Assembly: GCF_030384665.1 (NCBI RefSeq) | Contig: NC_083673.1 | Location: 372,001 to 436,000 of the forward strand | Length of the DNA: 64,000 nucleotides | Direction of reading: 5' to 3' | DNA from: Lodderomyces elongisporus | Lineage: Eukaryota; Ascomycota; Pichiomycetes; Serinales; Debaryomycetaceae | Shown: positions 19,742-30,994 of the stretch, one piece after another | How the letters are laid out: each line of letters starts with the position of its first letter | Numbering within the stretch: position 1 is the stretch's first letter | Made by a program: the position numbers and the translations under genes | The notes under the pieces: model-generated | Databases searched by the model: none | Seen by the model: the letters and a program-made list of their open reading frames with translations, nothing else | What the model was told of the DNA's origin: nothing

Positions 19742-21623
19742 TTTTTTTGTTGGTTCTTTTTTGGACTTTATAATTTAAATGTATGTATAAGTTATAGTTT
19801 GCTTGTGAGTATTGAGCAATAAATAAGTCAATAGTTGTTAATGATTTGTAGTGAAGCAAGAGTGAAAAGCGTGAAATCAATTAAGGAAACAAACAAACAA
19901 ACAAACAAACAAAGAAAAGAAGGAAACTCAATTGCAAGGAAATTGAATTACTTTGGTGCCTTTTTATACAAAGTTAGTTTTGTATTTGCATCTCATCGTT
20001 TGAAATCGGAATTTCATAAAAGCACACAACAAGATAAGCATATCATGGTATTGTGTAGAAATATGTCAAGAGGCAAAATTAAAACAAAACAAAAGAGAAA
20101 AAGAAACCAAACTGTCATGACCACAAATAATCCATCATCCCCTGATGCACTTATTTCCATTTTGTTTTGCTTACAAATTTTGTGCATCAGCATCATCTAC
20201 AATTAATAACACTTAGCAAAGAAGAGACATGGACATAAACGGAAAAGAAGCAAAAAGAAGAGAGCAAAAAAAAAAAAAAAGAAATTTAAATTTAATTTTA
20301 ATTTTTTTTTTTTTCAACGGAGAATTTGTTCCGCATATTCATAATTTATCCGCGGCGTTTTTTTTTTCTTTTCCTCCTCCCCCCCTTTTTTTTTTTTTTG
20401 TCTCTCCAGACTCGCCTCCTCTTTTGTAGTTCTTGTTTATTCTGTGCCACGCTAGATGTTTTAATTCCGTAAAAATGCATCATTTAGTAGATTGGACTCT
20501 ATAGCTCTATAGTGATGAAATCCTTAGATCTATATCATATTGTCACATATGAATAACAAGTCTTGTAAAGCCGTACATTTAAAAAGAGGAAAAGTTAAAT
20601 AGAAAGTGAAAAGTGAAACGTGAAAAGTGAAAAGTGAAAAGTGAAAAGTGAAAAGTGAAAAAGATATACAACAGAAAAAGCAATGAAATGAATCAAATTC
20701 TTTCCCTTCATCCATTCACGCTCCAGCTTTACTATTCTTTTAAATTCTCTTATGGCACGCGTTATATATTCGCAATTGCAAGTATGCAGAGCTCAGTTTC
20801 ATCCAAACTTTCTAGGAACGAAATATCAACAATAGTTTTGTACAATAATTATGCAAAAAAAAATCCAAAGAAACAGTATATAGACTAACACTGTCATAGT
20901 TCAAGATGTAGTGATTGTAGAAAAGAAGCATTGCATTGCGAATTTGAATTAAAAAATGACCATTTCTTGCTTCGAAATTACTGGACGTCACGTGCACATG
21001 TACAAAACTATCCTCTCAAATATACTTTAATTAAGTGAATGTTTAATTTTCTTTTTTAATATTATTTCTTCTAAATAGTGTTTACCCGAAATTTTACTTG
21101 CCAAAAAAAAAAAAAAAGAAACAAACATCAAAAACAATATATTGCAAAAATGAAATTTCTCTAGTACCTGTCAAAAACAAAAGAAAAGAAAAGGAAAAGA
21201 AAACCAAATGATAGAAAAAAGCAAACAAAAACAGTATTATGGGAGCAGACCTTACGCCCCTCCTCCCCTTCCTCCTGATACCTTGTGAGAAATTGGTCTG
21301 TTATTGTATGTACTTCCCTTGTATGTTGTTTGTATAACCCCTTCTCTTTTTGCTCTCATCTACGCGAAAGTGAAAAAAGCGCAATATTGCCATTTTTTCC
21401 ATACAGGTTTTTTTTACCTTTAACAGTTTCCATTTTTTTCTTTTTTTTTATTATTTTTTAATTTCCTCACTTCACAATTTACTATGGAAAATAAACCAAG
21501 AGGAGAGATACAAATCAGCAAAACGCAAATACACTAAAAGCAAAAAAAAAAAAAAAAATAGGAATAGAACACATGACATCTTCATCTTGTACCCCATAGT
21601 AATCAACAATTCGGATACTGGTA
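19742..21623. other. Long divergent intergenic region RCF2-PRP40
   Basis: This 1.88-kb spacer has no convincing gene. It contains an (AAAC)n run (about 19886-19911), several poly-A/poly-T tracts, a C6T11 run near 20381-20399, an (AGTGAAA)n array (about 20598-20659) and a CACGTG E-box at 20989-20994. It holds the promoters of RCF2 and PRP40. Confidence 0.5.
20598..20659. repeat. Tandem AGTGAAA repeat
   Basis: About eight near-perfect copies of the 7-bp unit AGTGAAA, one carrying a C substitution. It is noncoding in the sense that no conserved ORF covers it. Confidence 0.85.
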
Positions 21624-23513
21624 ATGTGGCAAGAATACCAGACCGATGAAGGTCAAACGTACTATTACAACGAAGATACAGGCGAAACGACGTGGGATAA
21701 ACCAGCAGAACTTAATGGAGATCACAATGACACTAGCGAAAATGAAGTGAGCATCGCACCAATTGGAACAATACCAGACAAAGATTCTAGTGCTAAAGAA
21801 GCTGGGGAATCTGGAGAAGTTGAGGAAGTTGGGGAAGCTGGAACCAATAGTGCTATAGTAACTACTGCATTGGAAGGAAAAGAACAAATTTGGCACGAAT
21901 ATGCAACTGATGAAGGACAAAAATATTACTATAATCTGATCACTGGTGAAACTACATGGGACAAACCAGATGAGTTCAATAGTGAATTGGAGAACAATAC
22001 AAACGAGTCCACTGGTGATGCGGAAGAAAATTTTTTGGATTTAGAACTTAAAAGCAAACCTATCCAATTACCTTCCTCTATGACCATTCCTAATGCAAAC
22101 GATTCCGAGGAGAAAATTACTTTTGATAAAAAAAATGACAAAACAGATGCCGATAAAAATGAAGATAATGAGAATGAAACTAAAAACGAGAATGAGGAAG
22201 CATTTTTGCAGTTATTAAAAGATAATCAAGTTGATTCTACTTGGTCTTTTCAAAAAGTAATGGAAAAACTTATCGCAAAACCACAATATTGGGCAGTGTC
22301 CAACCCGATGACCAGAAAACGACTATACGAAAATCACTTGGTTGAAAAAGTACAGTCAGAAATGAATAATAACGGCATAAATAAAAAAGAGATTCTTGAA
22401 ACATTTAAGAAAAATTTTATTGTTGAATTGCAACGCTTGCACAATGAATCAAAAATAACTCTGGAAACCAGGTGGACGTCACTTAAAAGAATATTAGCCC
22501 AGGAGGAAAACCCCGTTTATAAACATTCAATGGTTGAGGATAAGGAGATGGCACGAATATTTTTCGAATTTCTGGACAAGATCAAACGTGAAAGGGAAAC
22601 AAAGATTGCTGCAAACAAAGAGCAAGCTCTTACCGAGCTTGAGAAATATTTGACGCTGATTAATACTTCCTTGGTCACAGAAACTGCAAACTTTGAAGAA
22701 TTATTGTCTCGACTATTAAAGGACCCTCGATATTTACAAAACAAGCACTTTGAGTCTTTACTGCCATTGGATATCCTTGACTTGTATGAAACAAAGATTT
22801 ACCCTGAACTTTTAAGCAATTTGAAAACCAAACTTTCGAGACAACAAGGCCAAAATTATAGACAAGACCGTAAAGCAAGGTCCAAATTTATCAACTTGCT
22901 CAAGTCGCTCAAACTAACCGCAAACACAAAATTTTGTGAGATTTTTGATCAAATCGAGAATGAAGATGCCTTTTTTGAGTTATGTGGGCGAAACGGATCT
23001 ACACCATTAGAGCTCTTTTGGGATGCTGTAGATCAAAAGAGGCAGCTTATAAAATTGAAAAAGGACTTGATCGAAGGCATTTTGTTTGATTTGAAAAAGA
23101 AGAAAAATGAGCAGCATGATCAACACCAGGTACTGGAGTCAAAAGACAGACAAGACAAACAAATTGAAAAGAATGAGAGTAACAAGAAGAACGATCAGAA
23201 GCCAAATAGTCTGTTTGAATCACCAAGTTGGCCCTCAAAGGAATCATTTGTCGAGAAATTAAAGCTGATTCAAGATGATAGACTAGTAAAACTTGATTTG
23301 GATTTGGATTTGGATAAATTGGACGATGATGATAGTGAAATCGTCCAGATTTATCAAGCGTTAAAAAATGAACACGAAGCCAGAGAGAAAAGAAGAAGAA
23401 CTAGCAGCAGTAGGAAAAGGGGAGCTACAGAAGCCGCCATTGCTAATGAATCAAGGCATCATAAGAAGCAGAGGCCACATAAAGAACCAGTTAAACCGCT
23501 GCTCAATTACTAA
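21624..23513 (+). CDS. PRP40: U1 snRNP-associated splicing factor Prp40
   Basis: A 629-aa protein with two N-terminal WW domains (about 1-28 and 89-118). Both have the pattern W-x-EY-x-TDEG-x-x-YYYN and ETTWDKP, so they are very similar to each other. A low-complexity Glu/Asn linker follows, then several FF domains starting at about 190 (NQVDSTWSFQKVMEKL, then later TRWTSLKRIL and GRNGSTPLELFWDAVDQKR). The C-terminus is basic. This is the architecture of Prp40, which bridges the U1 snRNP at the 5' splice site to the branch-point proteins. A short Leu-Asp repeat lies near residue 555. The ATG at 21624 places the first WW domain at the very N-terminus, as in yeast Prp40. Confidence 0.93.
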   Translation: MWQEYQTDEGQTYYYNEDTGETTWDKPAELNGDHNDTSENEVSIAPIGTIPDKDSSAKEAGESGEVEEVGEAGTNSAIVTTALEGKEQIWHEYATDEGQKYYYNLITGETTWDKPDEFNSELENNTNESTGDAEENFLDLELKSKPIQLPSSMTIPNANDSEEKITFDKKNDKTDADKNEDNENETKNENEEAFLQLLKDNQVDSTWSFQKVMEKLIAKPQYWAVSNPMTRKRLYENHLVEKVQSEMNNNGINKKEILETFKKNFIVELQRLHNESKITLETRWTSLKRILAQEENPVYKHSMVEDKEMARIFFEFLDKIKRERETKIAANKEQALTELEKYLTLINTSLVTETANFEELLSRLLKDPRYLQNKHFESLLPLDILDLYETKIYPELLSNLKTKLSRQQGQNYRQDRKARSKFINLLKSLKLTANTKFCEIFDQIENEDAFFELCGRNGSTPLELFWDAVDQKRQLIKLKKDLIEGILFDLKKKKNEQHDQHQVLESKDRQDKQIEKNESNKKNDQKPNSLFESPSWPSKESFVEKLKLIQDDRLVKLDLDLDLDKLDDDDSEIVQIYQALKNEHEAREKRRRTSSSRKRGATEAAIANESRHHKKQRPHKEPVKPLLNY

Positions 23514-23914
23514 TTCACTGGAATGGTTAGCCAATTACTTCTCAAATTTGTGCACTTCCCCTTGTTATTTAAGCGGCATTGAAAATTACACCCCTTTAGT
23601 TCGTGTAGTCGTGCGAAATTGTATTAGAAAACAAACGAACAAAAGAAAGAAAAAAATGTAAATTTTTCTCCCAGTTAATATTTACTCTCACTTTTCCGAG
23701 CCTCAAGGGCGCACAATTTACACTATAGTAATTTGTGTGCCGACCATTTCTTAGAGAAAGAAAGAGTAAGAGAGAGAGTGTGTGTGAGAGTGAAAGAGAG
23801 AGAGTGTGTGAAATTGAGAACGAGATTGAGAATGGGAGGTTATCGGTACTTACCAAAGCTCAACACTCAATCGACAACTAGTCAACCTCATTAACCAATT
23901 CACATACAACTATA
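23514..23914. other. Intergenic region PRP40-ARC19
   Basis: This 401-bp stretch has a GA/GT-rich microsatellite (about 23757-23815). No gene is seen; it serves as the PRP40 3' region and ARC19 promoter. Confidence 0.5.
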
Positions 23915-24626
23915 ATGGTATGTTTAACAACTACAACTACCACTACAAGAACAACAGTAGCAATATTTGGCAATTTCTTTTCTCCTTCACTTTGCTTTTT
24001 CTTTGTTGTTCTTTTTTTTTAATTAATATTTTTTTACCCCGGTTCCACGCTAAGCTTTACTTTTAAAAAATTCATTATGTTTCCACAATTGATACTAACT
24101 TCAAGTCTCCCAGTCGCAATCATTGAAACCATACTTGACAGCAGTAAGGTCCTCCCTCACAGCAGCAATCTGTCTTCAGGATTTCCTGTCCCAACTTGTT
24201 GAACGTCACAACCGTCCTGAGATAGAAGTGGACAACACACATAATCCGGAATTGATTCTCAATCCAATGCATATAGCTCGTAATGAGAATGAGCAAATCT
24301 TAATTGAACCTAGTATTAACTCTGTAAGAGTGAGTATCAAAATTAAGCAAGCAGACGAAATAGAGCAGATATTGGTACATAAATTCACGCGATTCTTGAC
24401 TTCAAGAGCCGAAAACTTTTTTATATTAAGAAGGGTGCCTATCAAGGGGTACGATATCAGTTTCTTGATTACAAACTTTCACACAGAACTGATGTTGAAG
24501 GATAAATTGGTAGACTTTATAATTGAGTTTATGGAGGATGTTGATAAGGAAATTAGTGAAATGAAATTATTTTTAAATGCCAGAGCCAGAGTTATTGCCG
24601 AAAGTTTCTTAATACCTTTTGACTAG
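23915..24626 (+). CDS. ARC19: Arp2/3 complex subunit Arc19 (ARPC4), intron-containing
   Basis: A subunit of the Arp2/3 actin-nucleating complex, active at cortical actin patches in endocytosis. Exon 1 is just the ATG at 23915-23917; an intron runs 23918-24113; exon 2 is 24114-24626. The spliced product is 171 aa and begins M-S-Q-S-L-K-P-Y, the expected ARPC4 N-terminus. Highly conserved segments follow: [52 protein letters not shown] and [17 protein letters not shown]. The only unspliced frame would have to begin at a TTG at 24123 and lacks an ATG near the right place. A CTG codon at 24489-24491 lies in FHTExMLKD, where other ARPC4 proteins have a polar residue. Confidence 0.95.
23918..24113 (+). 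other. Spliceosomal intron of ARC19 (196 nt)
   Basis: The donor GTATGT (23918-23923) is directly after the ATG, the branch site is TACTAAC (24093-24099), and the acceptor is CAG ending at 24113. The other AG at 24104-24105 is only five bases past the branch site and does not restore the ARPC4 start. The branch-to-acceptor distance of about 14-15 nt is short, as is usual in CUG-clade yeasts. Confidence 0.93.
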
Positions 24627-24991
24627 ATGGGGAGGTGGAATTGTTGACTTTAAACTGCAAGAGGAGCAAAAAAAAAGAAAGGGGAAAACATACAATATAA
24701 AACAGAAAAGGGAAAAGGGAAAAGAGAAAAGAGAAAGAAAGCAAAAAGAAAAAGCAAAGAATAAACATCATAGCCCTGGTAATTGATTGTTGGATCCTGA
24801 CTGCTAGATATTGAATGTTACTGGTAACAGACTGCGGTAATACGACATTTAAAGAGCTTTTTTTTTTATAAAAAAAAAATTAATTATACAAAAAGTATAA
24901 GAAGAAATAAAAAAATAGACGCCGAAAGAACCACTAAACTATATATCATGTACCAACACTCTATTTACTTCTCTATGTCTCTATATTCTTA
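24627..24991. other. Convergent intergenic region ARC19-DAL81-like
   Basis: This 365-bp AT-rich stretch has purine-rich repeats (GGGAAAA-like units, about 24700-24740) and A/T runs near 24860-24880. No gene is seen. Confidence 0.5.
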
Positions 24992-25453
24992 TCATCTCGA
25001 TTGATCTGCCAGCAGATCATTTGTCTCTTCTTGTTGCGGTGTCCCTGAGCTAGTGTTTCTCGTATTCCCTTTTGGTGAAACGGCAACGGAGGATTGAGGT
25101 GAGGGGATCGTTCTAGAGAGGGGAGACCGAACCGTAGGTAAGGTGGTGTAATTTTGAGGCGAATTGAATGGAGAACCACGTGAGTTTGCTACAGCGCGTA
25201 GTCCGCGTTGTTGTTGTTGTTGTTGTTGTTGCTGCTGCTGCTGTTGCTGCTGCGATCCTAACGCCATCGATGATGCGATGCTATTGCCACCAAGACTAAC
25301 AGCACCACCGTTGTTTTGATTGTATAGACTATTCGAGCTACCTTGAGCCAGCGCTTGCGAAGGTGCGCGAGACAGTCGAGCGCCACTTCCAGTTGATGAT
25401 GGTGATTCCCCAGCAAAAGAAAATTGTGTATCTACCTGTACACCTGAGCCTGT

Positions 25454-25536
<83 letters not shown>

Positions 25537-27579
25537 GCTTTTGCTGCTTTTGTTGTTGTTGCTGGTTTGGAGGTGCAGAAATAACTAGTGGCATATCAGC
25601 ATTTTCATTAAGCAAGCCTGGAATTTTTGATAAAACTACATCGAGCTGTGATAATGCTTGGCCCACTTGGTCAAATCCCTTTGAAGAAATTTTAAGCACC
25701 CATCTATAATTGAATATCTGATCGCGGTAAAAATCTGCTTCTTCTCGACTGGGCGCAGACATATACAAGATGGCGGCAAAAGTTCCAATAAGTGTGAAAT
25801 TTGAAGATGAACTGGAATGCCAAAAGGAATGAATATGTTCAGGTTTCATATCTCGCACAAACTCCACAGAGGCTAGTAATCTTGTCTTGGCGGCTGCTCG
25901 ACATACATTGACTAGTTCTGGCGGAGAAGGATTGCCCATTTTGCTTTGTTGGTACATTATTGTTGCAATTTTTCGGTGCAACGTCAACTCTGTTGCAAAA
26001 TATGCAAGATGTAGATACCCATTGGAGCACAATTTTCGTGGTTGTACTGAACTCATTTGAAGCTCAACTGGTAACGAGTGGAACCAATTTCTCAACCTCA
26101 ATTGTAAAGGCTTGGCAATCCTTAATACTTCGGCAACACTGGTTACTTCAGACATCGCTTTCATAGTGTACAACAGATCAATAATATCAGATAATATCAT
26201 TGATAGCTCAATAAAGTTCATAAATATGCGCTTCCCGTTGTCTATATCGGAAGAACCTTCCTTGAGATCTCCGTCACCGTGTTTTTCAGGAAAGTCTTCT
26301 TCTTGTAATTTGGTAACAATCCAATTGTTGTTATTTATATGCGAGGGCCTTGATTCTTTAAGAGCAAGCCACTTATCCTCCATATAAACTGCCCAAGCGA
26401 GCCTTTTCCTTAAACCACGCTCCCATTTGGGCAATTTCCAGCTATTGCAGTCAAGTCCAAGGCCAAGTTCTTCTGCTAAAGAGACTACCTGTGAACATAA
26501 TACCCACTCGGAATAGTCTGCCTCGCCACTATTTTGAACGTCGTGTAGTGTTGTTTTGCAACCAATGATATTCTTACATTGCAAAAGTAGTAAACCTGCT
26601 TGTACTGCACTCAATTTGGGCCGCTTTAAAATCTCTTGCAAGTAATTTTTGAGTCCAATTTTTAAAATGAGCTCTACATTTGGTTTAGGAAACTTGTTCA
26701 ACAGCGGATCGTAGTCCCACCACTGTATGGCCAAGACATAAACTGCGGCAAGTAAAGGTGCACTAAATTCTCTATGTGTTCTTGAGTATTTTTCCAAAAA
26801 CACCTTTTTGTGCACTATAGGATAGGAGGGATGTATAATTCGAAAATAAAGATCAATTAGCGTTTGTCCATGTGGCGAAACGAGTTTTTCAATGGTATCA
26901 ACATCATTCGACATGGCTTGGTATGATTGTGGGGATTGGTCGTCTTTCAATACAAAATGCACCTTATCGCTAACTTTTCGGAGCGAAATTGCATTACTTA
27001 AACTTACTTGTTCGACAACTTTATTCTTTGACCCATTCTCGCAATTGTTGCTGCCATTGCTATTACCTTTACCATTGGCGCTCCCGCTATTCCCGATACC
27101 ATCACTATTGTTAATACCCATGCGACTACTTTGGCTGTGTTCATCAATAATGACATTTAACAAATCAATGTCATACAAATATGAAGTTGGCCCCACATAA
27201 AAACTTGAGCGCGGAAACTGTAAGGACAACGTCTTATTCAACAACGAGTTGTTTATTGATGAATATTCATGCACAGGGGCAACTTCTCTTATGGGGGCGT
27301 TTGGAATTTGCATCGAACTGGCATTTGCCAACTGTGGATCCGCTTCTAGCTTGCTCTTTTTAGCTTCTCCGGTTAAGTCATTTCCTCCTCGTCTCTTCAA
27401 GGCTGGCGTCGTATAGGTACATGTGAGTTGTTTGGCTTCACATTGAACACAATTGTTTGTATTTGGTACAAGCACACATTTTGTTTTGCGCCTTCTACAT
27501 TGATCACATGGTCGTCTTGGTTTTGCTAATTTTGATTCTTTGTACAATTGCAGTAAAGGTTGCAGCAGCAGCAGCGGGT

Positions 27580-27612
<33 letters not shown>

Positions 27613-28363
27613 GCTGATGATGATGTTGTCCAAAGGGTTGTGGAGCACGCTGAAAGTGGTCTTGATTGTGTCCATTAGTGCCAGCAAGGGTTTGTTCGGA
27701 GGCAATAGAAGGAACAGCAGCTTTGTTTGGGTCTGGGTGAGGGACTTGCTGGTTTCCTGGTAGAAGATTTGTTAAGCTCGAGTAACTGAAATTTTCGGGG
27801 AGCATTGTAGGTCCTGAGCCATTTGCAAGTTCATTGTGTACAGGAGGATACATTTGAGGATTAACTTCCAAATTTTGCATGTAATCATTTTGTCTTGAGT
27901 CCATACTAACATTGGCAACCCAAGGCTGTTCATGTTGTTGGTGTTGTTGGTGTTGTTGTTGGTGTTGTTGTTGTTGTTGCAATTGATAATGATTAGAGGG
28001 TACGTTAGGTCCGGGATTTTGGAACTGATCAGAACGACGATGTAATTCTTCAACCAGAGCTTCAGATGCTTCGTAATCTTGAGGTTGAAAATTTAGTGCC
28101 ACAATTGGTTGTTGCATGTTTTGATGATACGGATTTAAACCTAGATGTGTACTTTCATTATGACGATGAAAGCGCTGCTGTTGCTGCTGCTGCTGCTCTT
28201 GTTGCTGATGGTGTACTTGTGGATGACCTTTACTCGTGATGGTAGAATTAAAGTCTTGCTTATATGATGAAGGATGTATATTGTCGTTGTTTATGGAGGA
28301 ATGATAGTCGGGACTCACATCATCATGCAGCCCTACCGTCGTCGGCGTGTTTCTCCCTGACAT
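24992..28363 (-). CDS. DAL81: Zn2Cys6 transcription factor, Dal81-like, with long polyglutamine tracts
   Basis: A 1,123-aa fungal binuclear zinc-cluster regulator. The six-Cys motif RRPCDQCRRRKTKC...NNCVQCEAKQLTC lies at about 283-314. It is followed by the SSFYVGPTSYLYDIDLL segment and a fungal-specific regulatory domain (about 500-800, including HPSYPIVHKKVFLEKY and LAWAVYMEDKWLALKESRPSHI). This layout matches Dal81/UGA35/TamA, a general co-activator of nitrogen-catabolic and amino-acid-responsive genes. Gln-rich stretches are frequent, including 28 uninterrupted CAA codons at 25454-25537 and a mixed CAA/CAG run at about 25203-25254. The ATG at 28361-28363 is used; the open frame extends nine codons upstream only to a TTG. 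The Dal81 identity is likely but not certain; the zinc cluster is certain. Confidence 0.75.
25454..25537. repeat. Pure CAA (polyglutamine) trinucleotide tract
   Basis: Twenty-eight uninterrupted TTG triplets on the plus strand read as CAA (Gln) on the minus strand, in frame with the zinc-cluster regulator. Pure runs like this are length-variable between strains. Confidence 0.95.
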
Positions 28364-29487
28364 TACTCGTGAAAAATCTTTCTTGTTCAAGTATTCAATA
28401 TTGAAAAAGAAGCCTTAATATGATTCGGTATTGGCACACTATGAACTCCTATATCTCTATTACAGTTATTGATCACTACTGTCCTTAGTCTTTCTCACAG
28501 GCTAATACCAAGTTTTTCACAAAACCTCTGTTTACAACAATAGATTGTTATATATATATATTTTTTATTTTTTTTCTATTTTTATTTTTATTATAATTAT
28601 TTTTTTTTTCTAATTTTTCTTTCTCTTCATTTTTTTTGATTTTTGCAAATTACAAAGCAAAGCCATAAAGAATTCGATGAGTTAAAGCAAAAGCTCATCT
28701 AGTAGGATATTGGATCGATTTATACAAGATATCATGATATAAAAAAAAGACAAAGACAAAGACAAGGAGAAAGAGTGATGTATTTTTTTTTTGAAAAAAA
28801 AACGAAAGAGGTTCAGTATTGAGGTTCCAAATTAAAAAGAAAATGGAAAGAAAGGATTGTTCAACATTAGAGAACGAAACTCCTTACTCGAAATTCATAG
28901 CTAATTCTTACTGAAGAGTGATGTTGGCCATCATGTTGTAATCAGCACAATCATCAACTTTTTGTTCCTCTCCTCCTTCTCACTCTCCACCCGCCCAATC
29001 ACAATCTCTTCCCCACCCACACACCCACATCTATATATATATGTACATATATATATGTATATATGAATATATAGATATTTACTCACAATGTAATATGAGA
29101 TATAACGCACAAAACAAATTATCTCGCAAACAGGCTTCATTTGAACACCGCGCTAAATTCAAGATTAAACTTATTTGTCAAAACACTATATGCTCCTCCC
29201 AAACCACCGTAAACCTCACCCGTTAACAAAACCTTCAATAAATCCACCATTTCCTTGAGTTAGTTCACTGGCGGTGAAGTTACTGATTTGAAAGTCAATT
29301 CTCTCTTTTTCTTTTTTTTTTTTTCATCTTTTTTCTTTCGTTTCTTTTCTTTAATAGATTTTATATTTTTGAATTGTTCTTTATTTTTCTAAAAGACGAG
29401 TTTTGCCTTGCAAGAAAAGCCACAGTTTAAAATTTGAATACGTACATTTTAACATTATGCAATGGTGGTCTATATATCATGTATATA
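28364..29487. other. Intergenic region upstream of the DAL81-like gene
   Basis: This 1,124-bp stretch is strongly AT-rich, with T tracts at 28560-28640, an (AGACAA)n-like run near 28746-28768, an alternating TA/TGTATA stretch at about 29030-29080, and a T run near 29305-29325. No gene is seen. It holds the promoter of the DAL81-like gene and the SWF1 3' region. Confidence 0.5.
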
Positions 29488-30558
29488 CTAAAATCTTTCC
29501 TTTAGATTTTGCCAGAAACCTCGATCATATATATTATCGATATCTTCTTGCACGGACTCGACCGGTGTCAAGGTGAATTGTGACTCATTGTTAGCATCAA
29601 TTAGTACCTTTTCATCTTTGAGGCTTATATAAACAACTCTACCATTGTACGATGCCTTTTCAACGTAAGGCTCATCATTAATGGGAGGGTCAACTTTAAA
29701 TAGAATTCCATAACTAATCAAATGCTCAATCTCTGACCATTTGTCAAGTTCATTAGTTGTTACGCCGAGATATATATATCTAAACTGCAATGCAGTAAAC
29801 ATAATTGCTATGACAACAAAGATGGAGCATAAAATTACAAATATGCCGGTGACTTTGTTAGCATCGGTAGTCTTTGTAATAACTTGCCACATACCCTTTA
29901 AGCTCTTTATCTGTGGGGATAATGCTGCATAGCAAAGCACATCTCCATAAGCAAGCATATTGATGTTGGCAAAGAGGAACAACATGAACCATTTGTAGTT
30001 TCGAAGACCAATGCAATTATTCACCCAAACGCAATGATGATCGTACAATAGGTAGCAATGACCACATGTAGAACAATGTTTCGATCTTGCAGGTTTCACA
30101 GCCTGACATGTATGGCAGAACTTGTTTTTGAAGAAAATAAGCTGGTTTGGATGGTAAGGGTAACCTTTAAGGTTTTCTTGAGTGATTTGGCCCGGATCAG
30201 AAAAGATGCAAGCAATTGTTGATGCGAAAACAGCCATCATGCTAATCAAAATGTAACCGAGTTGGAAAAGATTTGTTAAGAGCATGGGTAAAGTTTTTTG
30301 CAAAAACTGTTGGAAGCAAACGCTAACTACTATAAGATAGCCCACGGGTACCACCCACGCAAGGTAGTTCAATAATCGACCATTGCTCTTGGAATCTATT
30401 ACTTCATATAATTGGCTGATCTTGGATGTAGCTTTAAGTAACTGTATCCTTGCTTTTTGAACAGGCGTGTTTCTAAAACTCGGGGAGTCTCCAAACACAA
30501 GTAGTATAGTAAGTGCAAATGATATAGCTATTGAGCCAATGATTACTTTGAAGATCAT
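29488..30558 (-). CDS. SWF1: Swf1-type DHHC palmitoyltransferase
   Basis: A 356-aa four-pass membrane S-acyltransferase of the Swf1 type, which in yeast palmitoylates ER/Golgi SNAREs such as Tlg1 next to their membrane spans. Seen: an N-terminal transmembrane segment (about 3-22), two more at about 65-85 and 97-118, then the Cys-rich domain with CHTCQAVKPARSKHCSTCGHC (in pieces, 148-168). The catalytic DHHC is at 173-176 (Cys176), followed by NNCIGLRNY. The fourth span is around 236-257, and the TTNE motif (267-270) is the family's TTxE. The early start with an uncleaved signal-anchor and the lumenal loop agree with Swf1. The ATG at 30558 is used. Confidence 0.9.
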   Translation of the reverse strand: MIFKVIIGSIAISFALTILLVFGDSPSFRNTPVQKARIQLLKATSKISQLYEVIDSKSNGRLLNYLAWVVPVGYLIVVSVCFQQFLQKTLPMLLTNLFQLGYILISMMAVFASTIACIFSDPGQITQENLKGYPYHPNQLIFFKNKFCHTCQAVKPARSKHCSTCGHCYLLYDHHCVWVNNCIGLRNYKWFMLFLFANINMLAYGDVLCYAALSPQIKSLKGMWQVITKTTDANKVTGIFVILCSIFVVIAIMFTALQFRYIYLGVTTNELDKWSEIEHLISYGILFKVDPPINDEPYVEKASYNGRVVYISLKDEKVLIDANNESQFTLTPVESVQEDIDNIYDRGFWQNLKERF

Positions 30559-30994
30559 TAGAGTGTATCAAACATTATTGGTTGATCAAAAATTATTTAA
30601 ATATTCATTAGGCTCGCTTCTAGTTAGCAAGATACTGTGCTATAAACTCATAGCACTTTTGAAAGAGCAACGAGAATTAAAATCGAGCAAAAAAACAGAA
30701 AAAATAAGAAACAACACACACAATGAAACAGAAACAGAAGCAGAAACAGAAACAGAAACAAACAACAATGCAGAAAGTTCGCGGAAAGTTTGCAGACACT
30801 AAACAGAAACTTTTCATTAACCTCGTTTAATTCTTATCAAAAATTGACAAAACATTTCAGCGCCATTGTCACCATTCTCTCTCTCCACTTACATACACAC
30901 ATACACTTTACACACATACACCGCCGTATCCTCTCCTCCACCGCCCCCTACAAAAGTTTCTTTGTGCTGAATATTTAATTATCTTCAAAATCGG
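30559..30994. promoter_or_regulatory. Divergent intergenic region with (GAAACA)n repeat
   Basis: This 436-bp spacer is shared by SWF1 (minus) and the 434-aa gene (plus). A hexamer-like (GAAACA)n repeat runs about 30725-30762, and CA-rich microsatellite pieces lie at about 30890-30925. Confidence 0.5.

Noticed and set aside
25363..25584. Plus-strand polyvaline ORF
   Set aside because: It is the opposite strand of the polyglutamine tract in the DAL81-like gene.
28364..28390. Nine-codon upstream extension of the DAL81-like frame
   Set aside because: It would need a TTG start; the first ATG is at 28361-28363.
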